Source: an uncultured Terrimonas sp.
Lineage (GTDB): Bacteria > Bacteroidota > Bacteroidia > Chitinophagales > Chitinophagaceae
Reading direction: 5' to 3'
DNA length: 6,182 nt
Assembly (NCBI GenBank): GCA_946886925.1
Contig: CAMPJQ010000182.1
Location: 1 to 6,182, forward strand
The stretch's first letter is position 1. The number at the start of each line of letters is the position of its first letter. Positions 1-5,012 of the stretch are shown here, piece after piece. Position numbers and translations under genes: made by a program. The notes under the pieces are model-generated. The model did no database searches and had not been told where the DNA came from. It worked only from the letters and a program-made list of their open reading frames with translations.

Positions 1-2
1 CA

Positions 3-164
3 ATAAGGATGCTACCGGTATTCATCGAAGCATTTCATAAAAAGCTGAATGACCTTGTTGCAGCACAAGTGAGTGACACCCACAGCCGACAGCCCATAGC
101 TCACAGCCCCTATATTCCCTCTTCCCGGAACTCCGGAAAGACAGGTACCAGAAAAATGTTTTAA
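3..164 (+). CDS. Possible 3' end of an upstream gene (5' end outside window)
   Basis: The third forward frame is open from the left edge to a TAA at 162-164, about 53 codons. The first 20 or so residues (including VFIEAFHKKLNDLVAAQ) look like a normal amphipathic protein end. The rest is Ser/Pro/Arg-rich and is the translation of a heptamer repeat (80-107) and an inverted repeat (121-140), so the original stop may have been lost. A competing reading in the second frame stops at 38-40, and the first frame stops at 4-6. I do not recognise the family. The call rests only on an open frame and plausible composition. Confidence 0.33.
   Translation: MRMLPVFIEAFHKKLNDLVAAQVSDTHSRQPIAHSPYIPSSRNSGKTGTRKMF
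80..107. repeat. Short heptamer tract (four 7-bp units ending in AGC)
   Basis: Four consecutive 7-bp units, CCACAGC, CGACAGC, CCATAGC and TCACAGC, share the pattern N-C/G-A-C/T-A-G-C in strict phase. The preceding 7 bp (73-79, GTGACAC) may be a decayed unit. The tract is imperfect rather than a clean microsatellite. It lies between the probable end of an upstream gene and the isomerase-like gene, or within the tail of the former. Confidence 0.6.
121..140. other. Small inverted repeat in the upstream gap
   Basis: CTTCCCGGA (121-129) faces TCCGGAAAG (132-140) with one mismatch, and only two bases separate the arms. It could form a short hairpin at the end of an upstream transcript. The next 15 bases contain no continuous T run, so it is a poor intrinsic terminator. 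Confidence 0.3.
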
Positions 165-211
165 TTATTGATGTGGTTTGTCCTATTTTTAAGCCTCAAA
201 CGATATTGAAT

Positions 212-1141
212 ATGCAACGCAGAAATTTTTTACAAAAAGGAATTTTGGCCGGGGCTTCTACTTTGGTGGGGTCGGCTGCTTTTGCCACCGGAAATAAAAA
301 TGAAAAAGAAAACGGCCCGCTGGCCGAAAAGACATTTAACCTGAATTACGGTCCGCATGACGGCATGTTCAAGAATAGTGGGGGTAGTGATTTTATTGAC
401 CAGATCAAATATATGTACGACCAGGGTTTTCGTTCTATTGAAGACAATGGTATGACAGGAAGGAGTACAGACCAGCAAACCAAAATAGGTGAAACGCTTG
501 CCAAATTAGGAATGACAATGGGTGTTTTTGTAGTGCCAAAAGGCGGCAACGGCGAAAATACGCTTGCTGCCGGTAAGCAGGAGTATATTGATATTTTTTT
601 AAAGGGCTGCCGCCAGTCGGTGGAAGTAGCCAAACGTGTAAATGCAAAATGGGTAACCGTAGTGCCCGGCGATTTTGAAAGGCATTTACCCATCGGCATT
701 CAAACAGGGAATGTAATTGATGCGCTCAAGCGGGGTGCGGAGATTTTGGAGCCCCATGGTATTATCATGGTGCTGGAGCCATTGAGTGATACACCCAATC
801 TTTTTCTGCGCACGTCAACTCAAACCTATGAAATATGCAGGGGCGTAAACAGCCCTTCCTGTAAAATACTGTATGATATTTACCACATGCAGAAAAATGA
901 AGGAAACCTTATCAAGCATATAGAATTAACCTGGCCGGAAATTGCTTATTTTCAGATCGGCGACAATCCCGGCAGAAAGGAACCTACCACGGGTGAGATC
1001 AATTATAAGAATGTATTCAAATACATTTATGATAAAGGATACCGTGGTGTTATGGGCATGGAGCATGGCAACTCAAAACCCGGTAAAGAAGGCGAACAGG
1101 CGCTGATCAAAGCGTATAGGGAGAGTGATAATTTCCTGTAA
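212..1141 (+). CDS. Tat-exported hydroxypyruvate isomerase-like TIM-barrel protein (sugar phosphate isomerase/epimerase family)
   Basis: A 309-residue protein starting at ATG 212. A longer reading from GTG 173 is less likely, because ATG 212 puts a twin-arginine signal right at the N-terminus: MQRRNFLQ, a hydrophobic stretch to about residue 24, and a likely cleavage after AFA (25). The mature part has the xylose-isomerase-like barrel of the Hyi/YgbM group. Visible signatures are VLEP (E189), YDIYHMQ (D222, H225), FQIGDNPGR (Q248) with TGEINY (260-265), and GMEHGNS (E284). E189, D222, Q248 and E284 fit the four usual metal ligands. Family members interconvert small keto/aldo acids or sugars such as hydroxypyruvate and tartronate semialdehyde. 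The true substrate is unknown and the site of action would be the periplasm. A weak -7-like TATTTTTA (184-191) lies upstream. It converges on pdxA with an 8-bp gap. Confidence 0.88.
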   Translation: MQRRNFLQKGILAGASTLVGSAAFATGNKNEKENGPLAEKTFNLNYGPHDGMFKNSGGSDFIDQIKYMYDQGFRSIEDNGMTGRSTDQQTKIGETLAKLGMTMGVFVVPKGGNGENTLAAGKQEYIDIFLKGCRQSVEVAKRVNAKWVTVVPGDFERHLPIGIQTGNVIDALKRGAEILEPHGIIMVLEPLSDTPNLFLRTSTQTYEICRGVNSPSCKILYDIYHMQKNEGNLIKHIELTWPEIAYFQIGDNPGRKEPTTGEINYKNVFKYIYDKGYRGVMGMEHGNSKPGKEGEQALIKAYRESDNFL

Positions 1142-1149
1142 GCAGGTAA

Positions 1150-2256
1150 TTATTTCTCTGCTTCTCCAGCCTCTTCTATTTTTTCATCCTCCACATTAGT
1201 AAGCACAACGTCCGACATGCGTTTCATTGGATTGGAACGGTTTTGGGCGTATTCGTACTGCTGTTGCAAAATATCAACTGCGGTGTATATGGATTGGCGG
1301 AAAGATGATTCATCGGCCTTATTTTTTCCTGCAATGTCAAAAGCAGTACCATGGTCGGGAGACGTTCTTACGCCGGGCAAACCGGCAGTGTAATTAATGC
1401 CCTCGCCTTTTGCCAGGGATTTAAAAGGAATTAATCCCTGGTCGTGATACATGGCCAATACAGCATCAAATTTTTCATAGCTTCCCCTCGCAAAAAATGC
1501 ATCCGCGCTGTAAGGGCCAAAAGCAAGTATGTTATTGTGTTTGGCTTCCTTAATGGCCGGCTTTATTTGTTCTTCCTCCTCCTTGCCTACCAGCCCTTCA
1601 TCACCTGCATGAGGATTAAGTCCAAGCACGGCAATTTTGGGCTTATCTATGCCAAAATCTTTCCGCAGACTTTCTTTTAGTATAATTAATTTCTTAAGAA
1701 TAGCCTGTCGTGTTATTTGCTGGGCAATATCTTTTACGGGCACATGTTCCGTTACAAGCCCTACGCGCATATTATCGGCGCACATGAGCATCACTACATC
1801 ATCCACCCCAAAAAATTGTTTTAAAAAAGGGGTATGTCCACTGAAATTGAATTCGGGCGACTGCACATTTTTTTTATGAAGAGGGGCTGTAACCAGGGCC
1901 TGGATATGTTTGGCCTTTAAGGCCTGCACTGCTGCCTGGAGCGATCTGACAGCATATTTACCACCGGTATCGGTTAATTGGCCAGGGGTAATATTCACTT
2001 CTTCTTCCCAGCAGTTGTATAAATTTACCTGCCGTGCATAGGGCCTTGCGGGGTCTTTCAGGTTTTGAAAACTGAAACTGGATTCCGGCAATGTTTTCCT
2101 GTAAAAGTTGATCAGTTTGTTGGAGGCAAAAATTACAGGTGTGCAAACATCCAGCATCCTGCTGTCGGAAAAAGTTTTAATGATCAATTCTATTCCAATA
2201 CCATTAATATCGCCGCAGGAAATACCAATTGCCGGTTTGCTGTTCGGATTTGACAT
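1150..2256 (-). CDS. pdxA: 4-hydroxythreonine-4-phosphate dehydrogenase
   Basis: A 368-residue cytoplasmic enzyme. It oxidises 4-phosphohydroxy-L-threonine with NAD(P)+; the product decarboxylates to 3-amino-2-oxopropyl phosphate, which PdxJ joins with deoxyxylulose 5-phosphate to give pyridoxine 5'-phosphate. Signatures in order: ISCGDINGIGIE (12-23), SGHTPFL (139-145, substrate phosphate region), TEHVPVKD (169-176), GLNPHAGDEGL (212-222), AMYHDQGLIPFK (268-279) and GVRTSPDHGTAFDIAGK (295-311). The three metal-binding histidines are H171, H216 and H271, spaced 45 and 55 residues apart as in E. coli PdxA. It is about 40 residues longer than the E. coli enzyme, partly from a charged, probably disordered tail rich in Glu and Lys (355-368). 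The ATG at 2254-2256 leaves 65 bp to divergent rsmA. A PdxA2-type role in C4 acid-sugar catabolism cannot be excluded from sequence alone. Confidence 0.96.
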   Translation of the reverse strand: MSNPNSKPAIGISCGDINGIGIELIIKTFSDSRMLDVCTPVIFASNKLINFYRKTLPESSFSFQNLKDPARPYARQVNLYNCWEEEVNITPGQLTDTGGKYAVRSLQAAVQALKAKHIQALVTAPLHKKNVQSPEFNFSGHTPFLKQFFGVDDVVMLMCADNMRVGLVTEHVPVKDIAQQITRQAILKKLIILKESLRKDFGIDKPKIAVLGLNPHAGDEGLVGKEEEEQIKPAIKEAKHNNILAFGPYSADAFFARGSYEKFDAVLAMYHDQGLIPFKSLAKGEGINYTAGLPGVRTSPDHGTAFDIAGKNKADESSFRQSIYTAVDILQQQYEYAQNRSNPMKRMSDVVLTNVEDEKIEEAGEAEK

Positions 2257-2275
2257 ACTATGCTGAGTTAATCCG

Positions 2276-2283
2276 CGAATTTA
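2276..2283 (-). promoter_or_regulatory. Candidate -7 promoter element for pdxA
   Basis: Read on the minus strand the site is TAAATTCG, seven of eight matches to the Bacteroidota -7 consensus TAnnTTTG, and it lies 20 bp before the pdxA ATG. No good TTG -33 element is found at the expected 19-21 bp, so support is only moderate. Confidence 0.35.
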
Positions 2284-2304
2284 CGGGATTGTAACTGGTT
2301 TTCG

Positions 2305-2312
2305 TATTTTTA
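2305..2312 (+). promoter_or_regulatory. Candidate -7 promoter element for rsmA
   Basis: TATTTTTA matches TAnnTTTG at seven of eight positions and sits 9 bp before the rsmA ATG, implying a leaderless or nearly leaderless transcript. A partial -33 (TTTA, 2280-2283) is 21 bp upstream. It overlaps the pdxA candidate region, as expected for a compact divergent promoter. Confidence 0.3.
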
Positions 2313-2321
2313 GGCTTTCCA

Positions 2322-3077
2322 ATGTATACATTAAAGAAATCATTAGGTCAGCATTTTCTGCGCGATGAAAATATGGTGCTCAGGATCATAGCTGCATTGC
2401 AGGAGCTACCCTTCCGGCAATTGCTTGAAGTGGGTCCCGGAGGAGGCGCTCTTACCAAACACCTCATTCAATTGCCAGGTGTGGCATTTAAGGCAATAGA
2501 ATTAGATGAAGAAAAGATCCGCTTTCTTGAAAATAGCTGGCCGGAAATAAAAGGAAAGCTCATCCATAAAAGTATCCTGGATGCAGACCAGCCGTTTGAA
2601 GGCAGGTTTACGGTAGTGGGCAATTTTCCTTATAACATATCTTCGCAAATCCTTTTTAAAATATTAGACTGGAAGAAGGATGTGGAAGGGATGCTGGGTA
2701 TGTTTCAAAAAGAAGTGGCGCAGCGCATAGCCTCAAAACCGGGTAATAAGGTATATGGTATTTTGAGTGTGCTGGTGCAGGCTTTTTTTGAGGTGGACTA
2801 TTTGTTTGAAGTGCATGAACAATGTTTTACGCCGCCACCAAAAGTAAAGAGTGCTGTTATTCGTTTAACGCCAAAAGCTGAACCGCTGCGGATCCATGAT
2901 GAAAAACAATTTTTTTTACTGGTAAAAACCGCGTTCAACCAAAGACGCAAAACCCTGCGCAACGCCGTTAGGAATTTGTTTGATGAAGAAACCCTGAAAA
3001 AACCGATTTTTGACAAAAGAGCCGAGCAGCTAAGTGTAGCCGATTTTGTGGAACTGGGATTTATGATGAGGGTATAG
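2322..3077 (+). CDS. rsmA: 16S rRNA (adenine1518-N6/adenine1519-N6)-dimethyltransferase RsmA (KsgA)
   Basis: A 251-residue SAM-dependent methyltransferase that dimethylates two adjacent adenines in the 3'-terminal hairpin of 16S rRNA during late 30S assembly. The family pattern is complete: KKSLGQHFL (5-13), the SAM-binding LLEVGPGGGALT (34-45) with acidic E60 at the end of the next strand, ILDAD (85-89) for the adenine, the catalytic NFPYNIS motif (101-107), FQKEVAQRI (128-136), CFTPPPKVKSAVIRL (168-182) and the C-terminal AFNQRRKTLRNAV (204-216) and RAEQLSV (233-239). It is slightly shorter than E. coli KsgA (273 residues) but lacks no core motif. The ATG at 2322 directly precedes the MYTLKKSLGQ opening. 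It may be co-transcribed with the dehydrogenase 77 bp downstream. Confidence 0.97.
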   Translation: MYTLKKSLGQHFLRDENMVLRIIAALQELPFRQLLEVGPGGGALTKHLIQLPGVAFKAIELDEEKIRFLENSWPEIKGKLIHKSILDADQPFEGRFTVVGNFPYNISSQILFKILDWKKDVEGMLGMFQKEVAQRIASKPGNKVYGILSVLVQAFFEVDYLFEVHEQCFTPPPKVKSAVIRLTPKAEPLRIHDEKQFFLLVKTAFNQRRKTLRNAVRNLFDEETLKKPIFDKRAEQLSVADFVELGFMMRV

Positions 3078-3078
3078 A

Positions 3079-3148
3079 AGTGGTAAGTAGTAAGGGGTAG
3101 GTGGTAAGAGGTAAGTATTAAGTATTCACAATTCACTATTGACTATTC
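3079..3148. repeat. Ten-unit heptamer tract filling the rsmA-dehydrogenase gap
   Basis: From one base after the rsmA stop, ten 7-bp units follow without a phase break, covering 70 of the 77 intergenic bases. The first six resemble A-G-T-G-G-T-A (for example AGTGGTA, AGTAGTA, AGAGGTA, AGTATTA). The seventh, AGTATTC, is intermediate. The last three are of the type ACTATTC. The plus strand has no C at all from 3078 to 3126, and after 3127 almost no G. The ordered drift within a fixed period argues for a heptameric repeat family rather than chance low complexity. Confidence 0.75.
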
Positions 3149-3154
3149 ACAAAT

Positions 3155-4078
3155 ATGAGAAAGGTAATCGTTACCGCAAAAGCACACCAGTACCTGTTGG
3201 ATACCCTGCAACAAAAAAATTATACGGTAGTTTATTCCCCGCAGATCACTTACCAGGAATTAAGTGATGAGATAAAAGATGCAGAGGGTTTAATTGTTAC
3301 CACCCGCCTGAAGATTGACCGGGCCATATTAGACAAAGCCCCACATTTGAAATGGATCGGCCGTTTGGGCAGTGGCATGGAACTGATAGATGTTGATTAT
3401 GCCGGATCGAAGGGCATCCAATGCGAAAGCAGCCCCGAAGGCAACCGCAATGCGGTGGGTGAGCATGTATTGGGCGTATTGCTTGCGCTGATGAATAAAA
3501 TTTGCAGCAGCAGGCAGGAAGTAGCCGAAGGCAAATGGATAAGAGATGCCAACAGAGGAACAGAACTGACCGGTAAAACAGTAGGTATTATTGGTTTTGG
3601 CAATGCCGGTGGCGCTTTTGCCAAACTGCTGTCTTCATTCGATGTGGAAATACTCGCCTATGATAAGTATAAATTTGGTTTTGCAAGCGGCAGGGTGCAT
3701 GAAGCCGGTCCTGAACAAATAGCCCGTTATTCAGATGTAATCAGCCTGCACGTACCCTTAACGGATGAAACTTTTCACATGGCCAACGATGCTTTTTTTG
3801 AATCGTTGCAGCGGAAACCTTATTTTTTAAATGCCTGCCGCGGCAAGGTGCACGACATCAATGCTGTTATTAATGCCCTGAAAACCAATAAAATTTCGGG
3901 AGCGGGCTTAGATGTACTGGAAAATGAAAAATTGGATATGTTTACTGCAGAGGAAAAGGAGCAGTTAAAATGGTTATCTGTGCAGCCCAACGTAATTGTT
4001 ACACCGCATATCGCAGGCTATAGCCATGAAGCCTTTTATAAAATGTCGAAAATAATACTCGAAAAACTGGGCATCTAA
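3155..4078 (+). CDS. D-2-hydroxyacid dehydrogenase (SerA/PdxB superfamily, no ACT domain)
   Basis: A 307-residue NAD-dependent D-isomer-specific 2-hydroxyacid dehydrogenase. The N-terminal substrate domain carries [12 protein letters not shown] (69-80), the usual 'G-R-x-G-x-G' segment. The nucleotide domain has [10 protein letters not shown] (144-153, GxGxxG at 147-152) and an acidic strand end, AYD (D170), that favours NAD over NADP. Catalytic residues are R229 (in NACRG), E258 (in LDVLENE) and H285 (in TPHIAGYS). About four extra residues separate E258 and H285 compared with E. coli SerA. It lacks the C-terminal ACT domain of E. coli SerA and the long dimerisation tail of PdxB. Substrate is therefore uncertain: 3-phosphoglycerate, erythronate-4-phosphate or another 2-hydroxyacid. 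ATG 3155 follows the heptamer tract by six bases, with no Shine-Dalgarno sequence. Confidence 0.9.
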   Translation: MRKVIVTAKAHQYLLDTLQQKNYTVVYSPQITYQELSDEIKDAEGLIVTTRLKIDRAILDKAPHLKWIGRLGSGMELIDVDYAGSKGIQCESSPEGNRNAVGEHVLGVLLALMNKICSSRQEVAEGKWIRDANRGTELTGKTVGIIGFGNAGGAFAKLLSSFDVEILAYDKYKFGFASGRVHEAGPEQIARYSDVISLHVPLTDETFHMANDAFFESLQRKPYFLNACRGKVHDINAVINALKTNKISGAGLDVLENEKLDMFTAEEKEQLKWLSVQPNVIVTPHIAGYSHEAFYKMSKIILEKLGI

Positions 4079-4106
4079 GGGTCAAATATTTGCACCCCGC
4101 GTTTTT
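4079..4106 (+). terminator. Weak candidate terminator after the dehydrogenase
   Basis: GGGTCAA (4079-4085) can pair with TTG and ACCC (4090-4097, one bulged C at 4093), starting at the base after the stop codon. Five T follow at 4102-4106, but only after four G/C-rich bases. An alternative hairpin (CACCC 4093-4097 with GGGTG 4110-4114) would compete. It is much weaker than the two hairpins flanking greA. Confidence 0.28.
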
Positions 4107-4109
4107 GTT

Positions 4110-4245
4110 GGGTGTATTCCAAATTGTAGCATTGTTTTGCTTCATGTGGGCAGAGGAGACCTGCCTACCGGTCAGGCAGGCACTGCCCACGGCAGGGCCT
4201 CCTGGCTGCTGTCCCCACCAGCCAGCAACAATTTGGAATGCACTC
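4110..4245. repeat. Fold-back element with 21-bp inverted ends and two inner hairpins
   Basis: The ends 4110-4130 and 4225-4245 are inverted repeats matching at 18 of 21 positions, with a perfect 12-bp core ATTCCAAATTGT (4116-4127) facing ACAATTTGGAAT (4228-4239). Inside are two hairpins. One is nested: GTGGGCAG (4146-4153) with CTGCCCAC (4183-4190), enclosing CCTGCCT (4160-4166) with AGGCAGG (4174-4180). The other is CTGGCTG (4202-4208) with CAGCCAG (4219-4225), whose last base is shared with the outer stem. The whole would fold as a three-way junction in DNA or RNA. It contains no convincing gene. A non-autonomous MITE-like or REP-like element is the best guess. No clear target-site duplication is seen. 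Confidence 0.65.
4160..4180. repeat. GC-rich palindrome at the core of the fold-back element
   Basis: CCTGCCT and AGGCAGG are 7-bp arms around ACCGGTC, whose first six bases are themselves palindromic. Palindromes of this 'CTGCCT-ACCGGT-AGGCAG' style recur between genes in many Bacteroidota genomes (recollection, not searched). Read as protein they give the spurious peptides LPVRQ on one strand and CLTGRQ on the other. Confidence 0.6.
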
Positions 4246-4248
4246 TCC

Positions 4249-4278
4249 TTGTTTGGCATGATTTTTTTACTATTTTTG
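4249..4278 (+). promoter_or_regulatory. Near-consensus Bacteroidota promoter for greA
   Basis: A -33 TTG (4249-4251) is followed after exactly 19 bp by TATTTTTG (4271-4278), a full match to the -7 consensus TAnnTTTG of the Bacteroidota primary sigma factor. Transcription would start near 4284-4288, placing the hairpin at 4294-4325 almost at the 5' end of a greA leader of roughly 75 bases. Confidence 0.6.
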
Positions 4279-4293
4279 CTTCATAATACAATT

Positions 4294-4340
4294 GCAACGC
4301 TTCAGACAACCGTTTGGAGCGTTGTTATTTTTTATTTTTA
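4294..4340 (+). terminator. Terminator-like hairpin in the greA leader
   Basis: CAACGCT (4295-4301) pairs with AGCGTTG (4318-4324). The stem continues through a T-G pair (4302/4317) and CAGAC (4303-4307) with GTTTG (4312-4316), closing on the tetraloop AACC (4308-4311). That is 13 pairs including two G-U. A T-dominated stretch of 16 bases (4325-4340) follows immediately. It has the form of a strong intrinsic terminator 22 bp before the greA ATG. It could end read-through from the dehydrogenase, or act as an attenuator for transcripts from the promoter at 4249-4278. Confidence 0.7.
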
Positions 4341-4362
4341 ATAAACTAAAAAGAAGTCAGCC

Positions 4363-4836
4363 ATGAGTGAAGTAATGTACGTTACGCACGAAACACTGGA
4401 ACAACTGAAAAACGAGCTGCAAAAGATGAGGGGTGTGGACAGGCCTGCTGCTTCAAGAGCCATTGCGGAAGCGCGTGAAAAAGGTGATTTGAAGGAAAAT
4501 GCCGAATATGATGCGGCCAAAGAGGCGCAGGGAATGCTGGAGGCCAGGATCGCCAAACTGGAGGGCGAAATTGCCAACGCACGTATTATTGAGGTAGACA
4601 GCATTGATACAAGTAAAGTAAGTATACTCACCAAAGTAACTTTAACCAATCTCAAAACAAAGAAAACCGTAACCTACCAGGTGGTTTCCGAAAAGGAAGC
4701 CGATCTTAAAGTGGGGAAAATTTCAGTTACATCTCCCATAGGACAGGGCATTTTGGGCAAGCAGGTAGGGGAGGTAGCGGAAGTAAAAGCTCCCGTAGGT
4801 CTTTTGAAATTCAAAATAGAAGAGATTGCCATTTAG
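4363..4836 (+). CDS. greA: Transcription elongation factor GreA
   Basis: A 157-residue protein, almost exactly the length of E. coli GreA (158). It enters the secondary channel of backtracked RNA polymerase and stimulates cleavage of the 3' end of the RNA. Residues 1-76 form the N-terminal coiled coil; its tip carries the family signature GDLKENAEYDAAKEAQ (41-56), with D42 and E45 as the acidic residues that position the catalytic magnesium. Residues from about 83 form the FKBP-like C-terminal domain, with SPIGQGILGKQVGEVAEV (124-141) as its hallmark. ATG 4363 is the only sensible start; a purine-rich AAAAAGAAG lies 7-15 bases upstream. It appears to be a single-gene unit with its own promoter and terminator, so its level may be set by the leader hairpin. 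Confidence 0.97.
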   Translation: MSEVMYVTHETLEQLKNELQKMRGVDRPAASRAIAEAREKGDLKENAEYDAAKEAQGMLEARIAKLEGEIANARIIEVDSIDTSKVSILTKVTLTNLKTKKTVTYQVVSEKEADLKVGKISVTSPIGQGILGKQVGEVAEVKAPVGLLKFKIEEIAI

Positions 4837-4866
4837 CCGGATATTTTTTTAAAATTATATAACGGG

Positions 4867-4890
4867 AAAGCGGGTAACACCGCTTTTTTT
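4867..4890 (+). terminator. Intrinsic terminator of greA
   Basis: AAAGCGG (4867-4873) pairs perfectly with CCGCTTT (4880-4886) around a six-base loop, and the T run extends unbroken over 4884-4890. It lies 30 bp after the greA stop. Confidence 0.88.
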
Positions 4891-4981
4891 GTGCCGACAC
4901 ACGCGTGCTCTGTCTTAAGCCCCGATTGGGGTGTGAATGGTATTACTTCTTTGCAGGCAATGCATCTTACCTAAAAAAATC

Positions 4982-5012
4982 TTGTCTGCAATGATAAAAA
5001 ATATATAATTTG
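4982..5012 (+). promoter_or_regulatory. Candidate promoter before the unknown secreted protein
   Basis: TTG (4982-4984), 19 bp, then TATAATTTG (5004-5012), which is the -7 consensus with one extra base between TA and TTTG. If used, transcription would begin after the TTG at 5010, which would force a downstream start such as ATG 5061. A second weak candidate is CTTCTTTG (4946-4953), followed by CA, with a TTG at 4926-4928; it would leave TTG 5010 usable. The rest of 4891-5009 holds only a small CCCC/GGGG hairpin (4920-4931). Confidence 0.3.

Noticed and set aside
173..211. GTG start 13 codons before the isomerase ATG
   Set aside because: It would bury the twin-arginine motif at residues 16-17 behind a non-basic leader; ATG 212 gives a standard Tat signal.
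3079..3148. CRISPR array or phage attachment site
   Set aside because: Units are 7 bp and contiguous with no spacers, and no cas, integrase or tRNA gene is present in the window.
4110..4245. Target-site duplication around the fold-back element
   Set aside because: The flanks (ending TTTTTGTT on the left, beginning TCCTTGTT on the right) share only a short TTGTT that is offset from the arm ends.
3999..4259. 86-codon reverse frame over the dehydrogenase end and the fold-back element
   Set aside because: Antisense to a well-supported gene, and its central part is the palindrome read on the other strand (CLTGRQ).
4090..4341. 83-codon forward reading frame upstream of greA
   Set aside because: It starts at TTG, spans the fold-back element and the terminator hairpin, and its middle (LPVRQ...) is the direct translation of the palindrome. 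The hydrophobic end comes from T-rich promoter and terminator DNA.
4338..4655. 105-codon reverse frame, Ser/Ala/Leu-rich, over greA
   Set aside because: Antisense of the GreA coiled coil; the composition is what charged helices give on the opposite strand.
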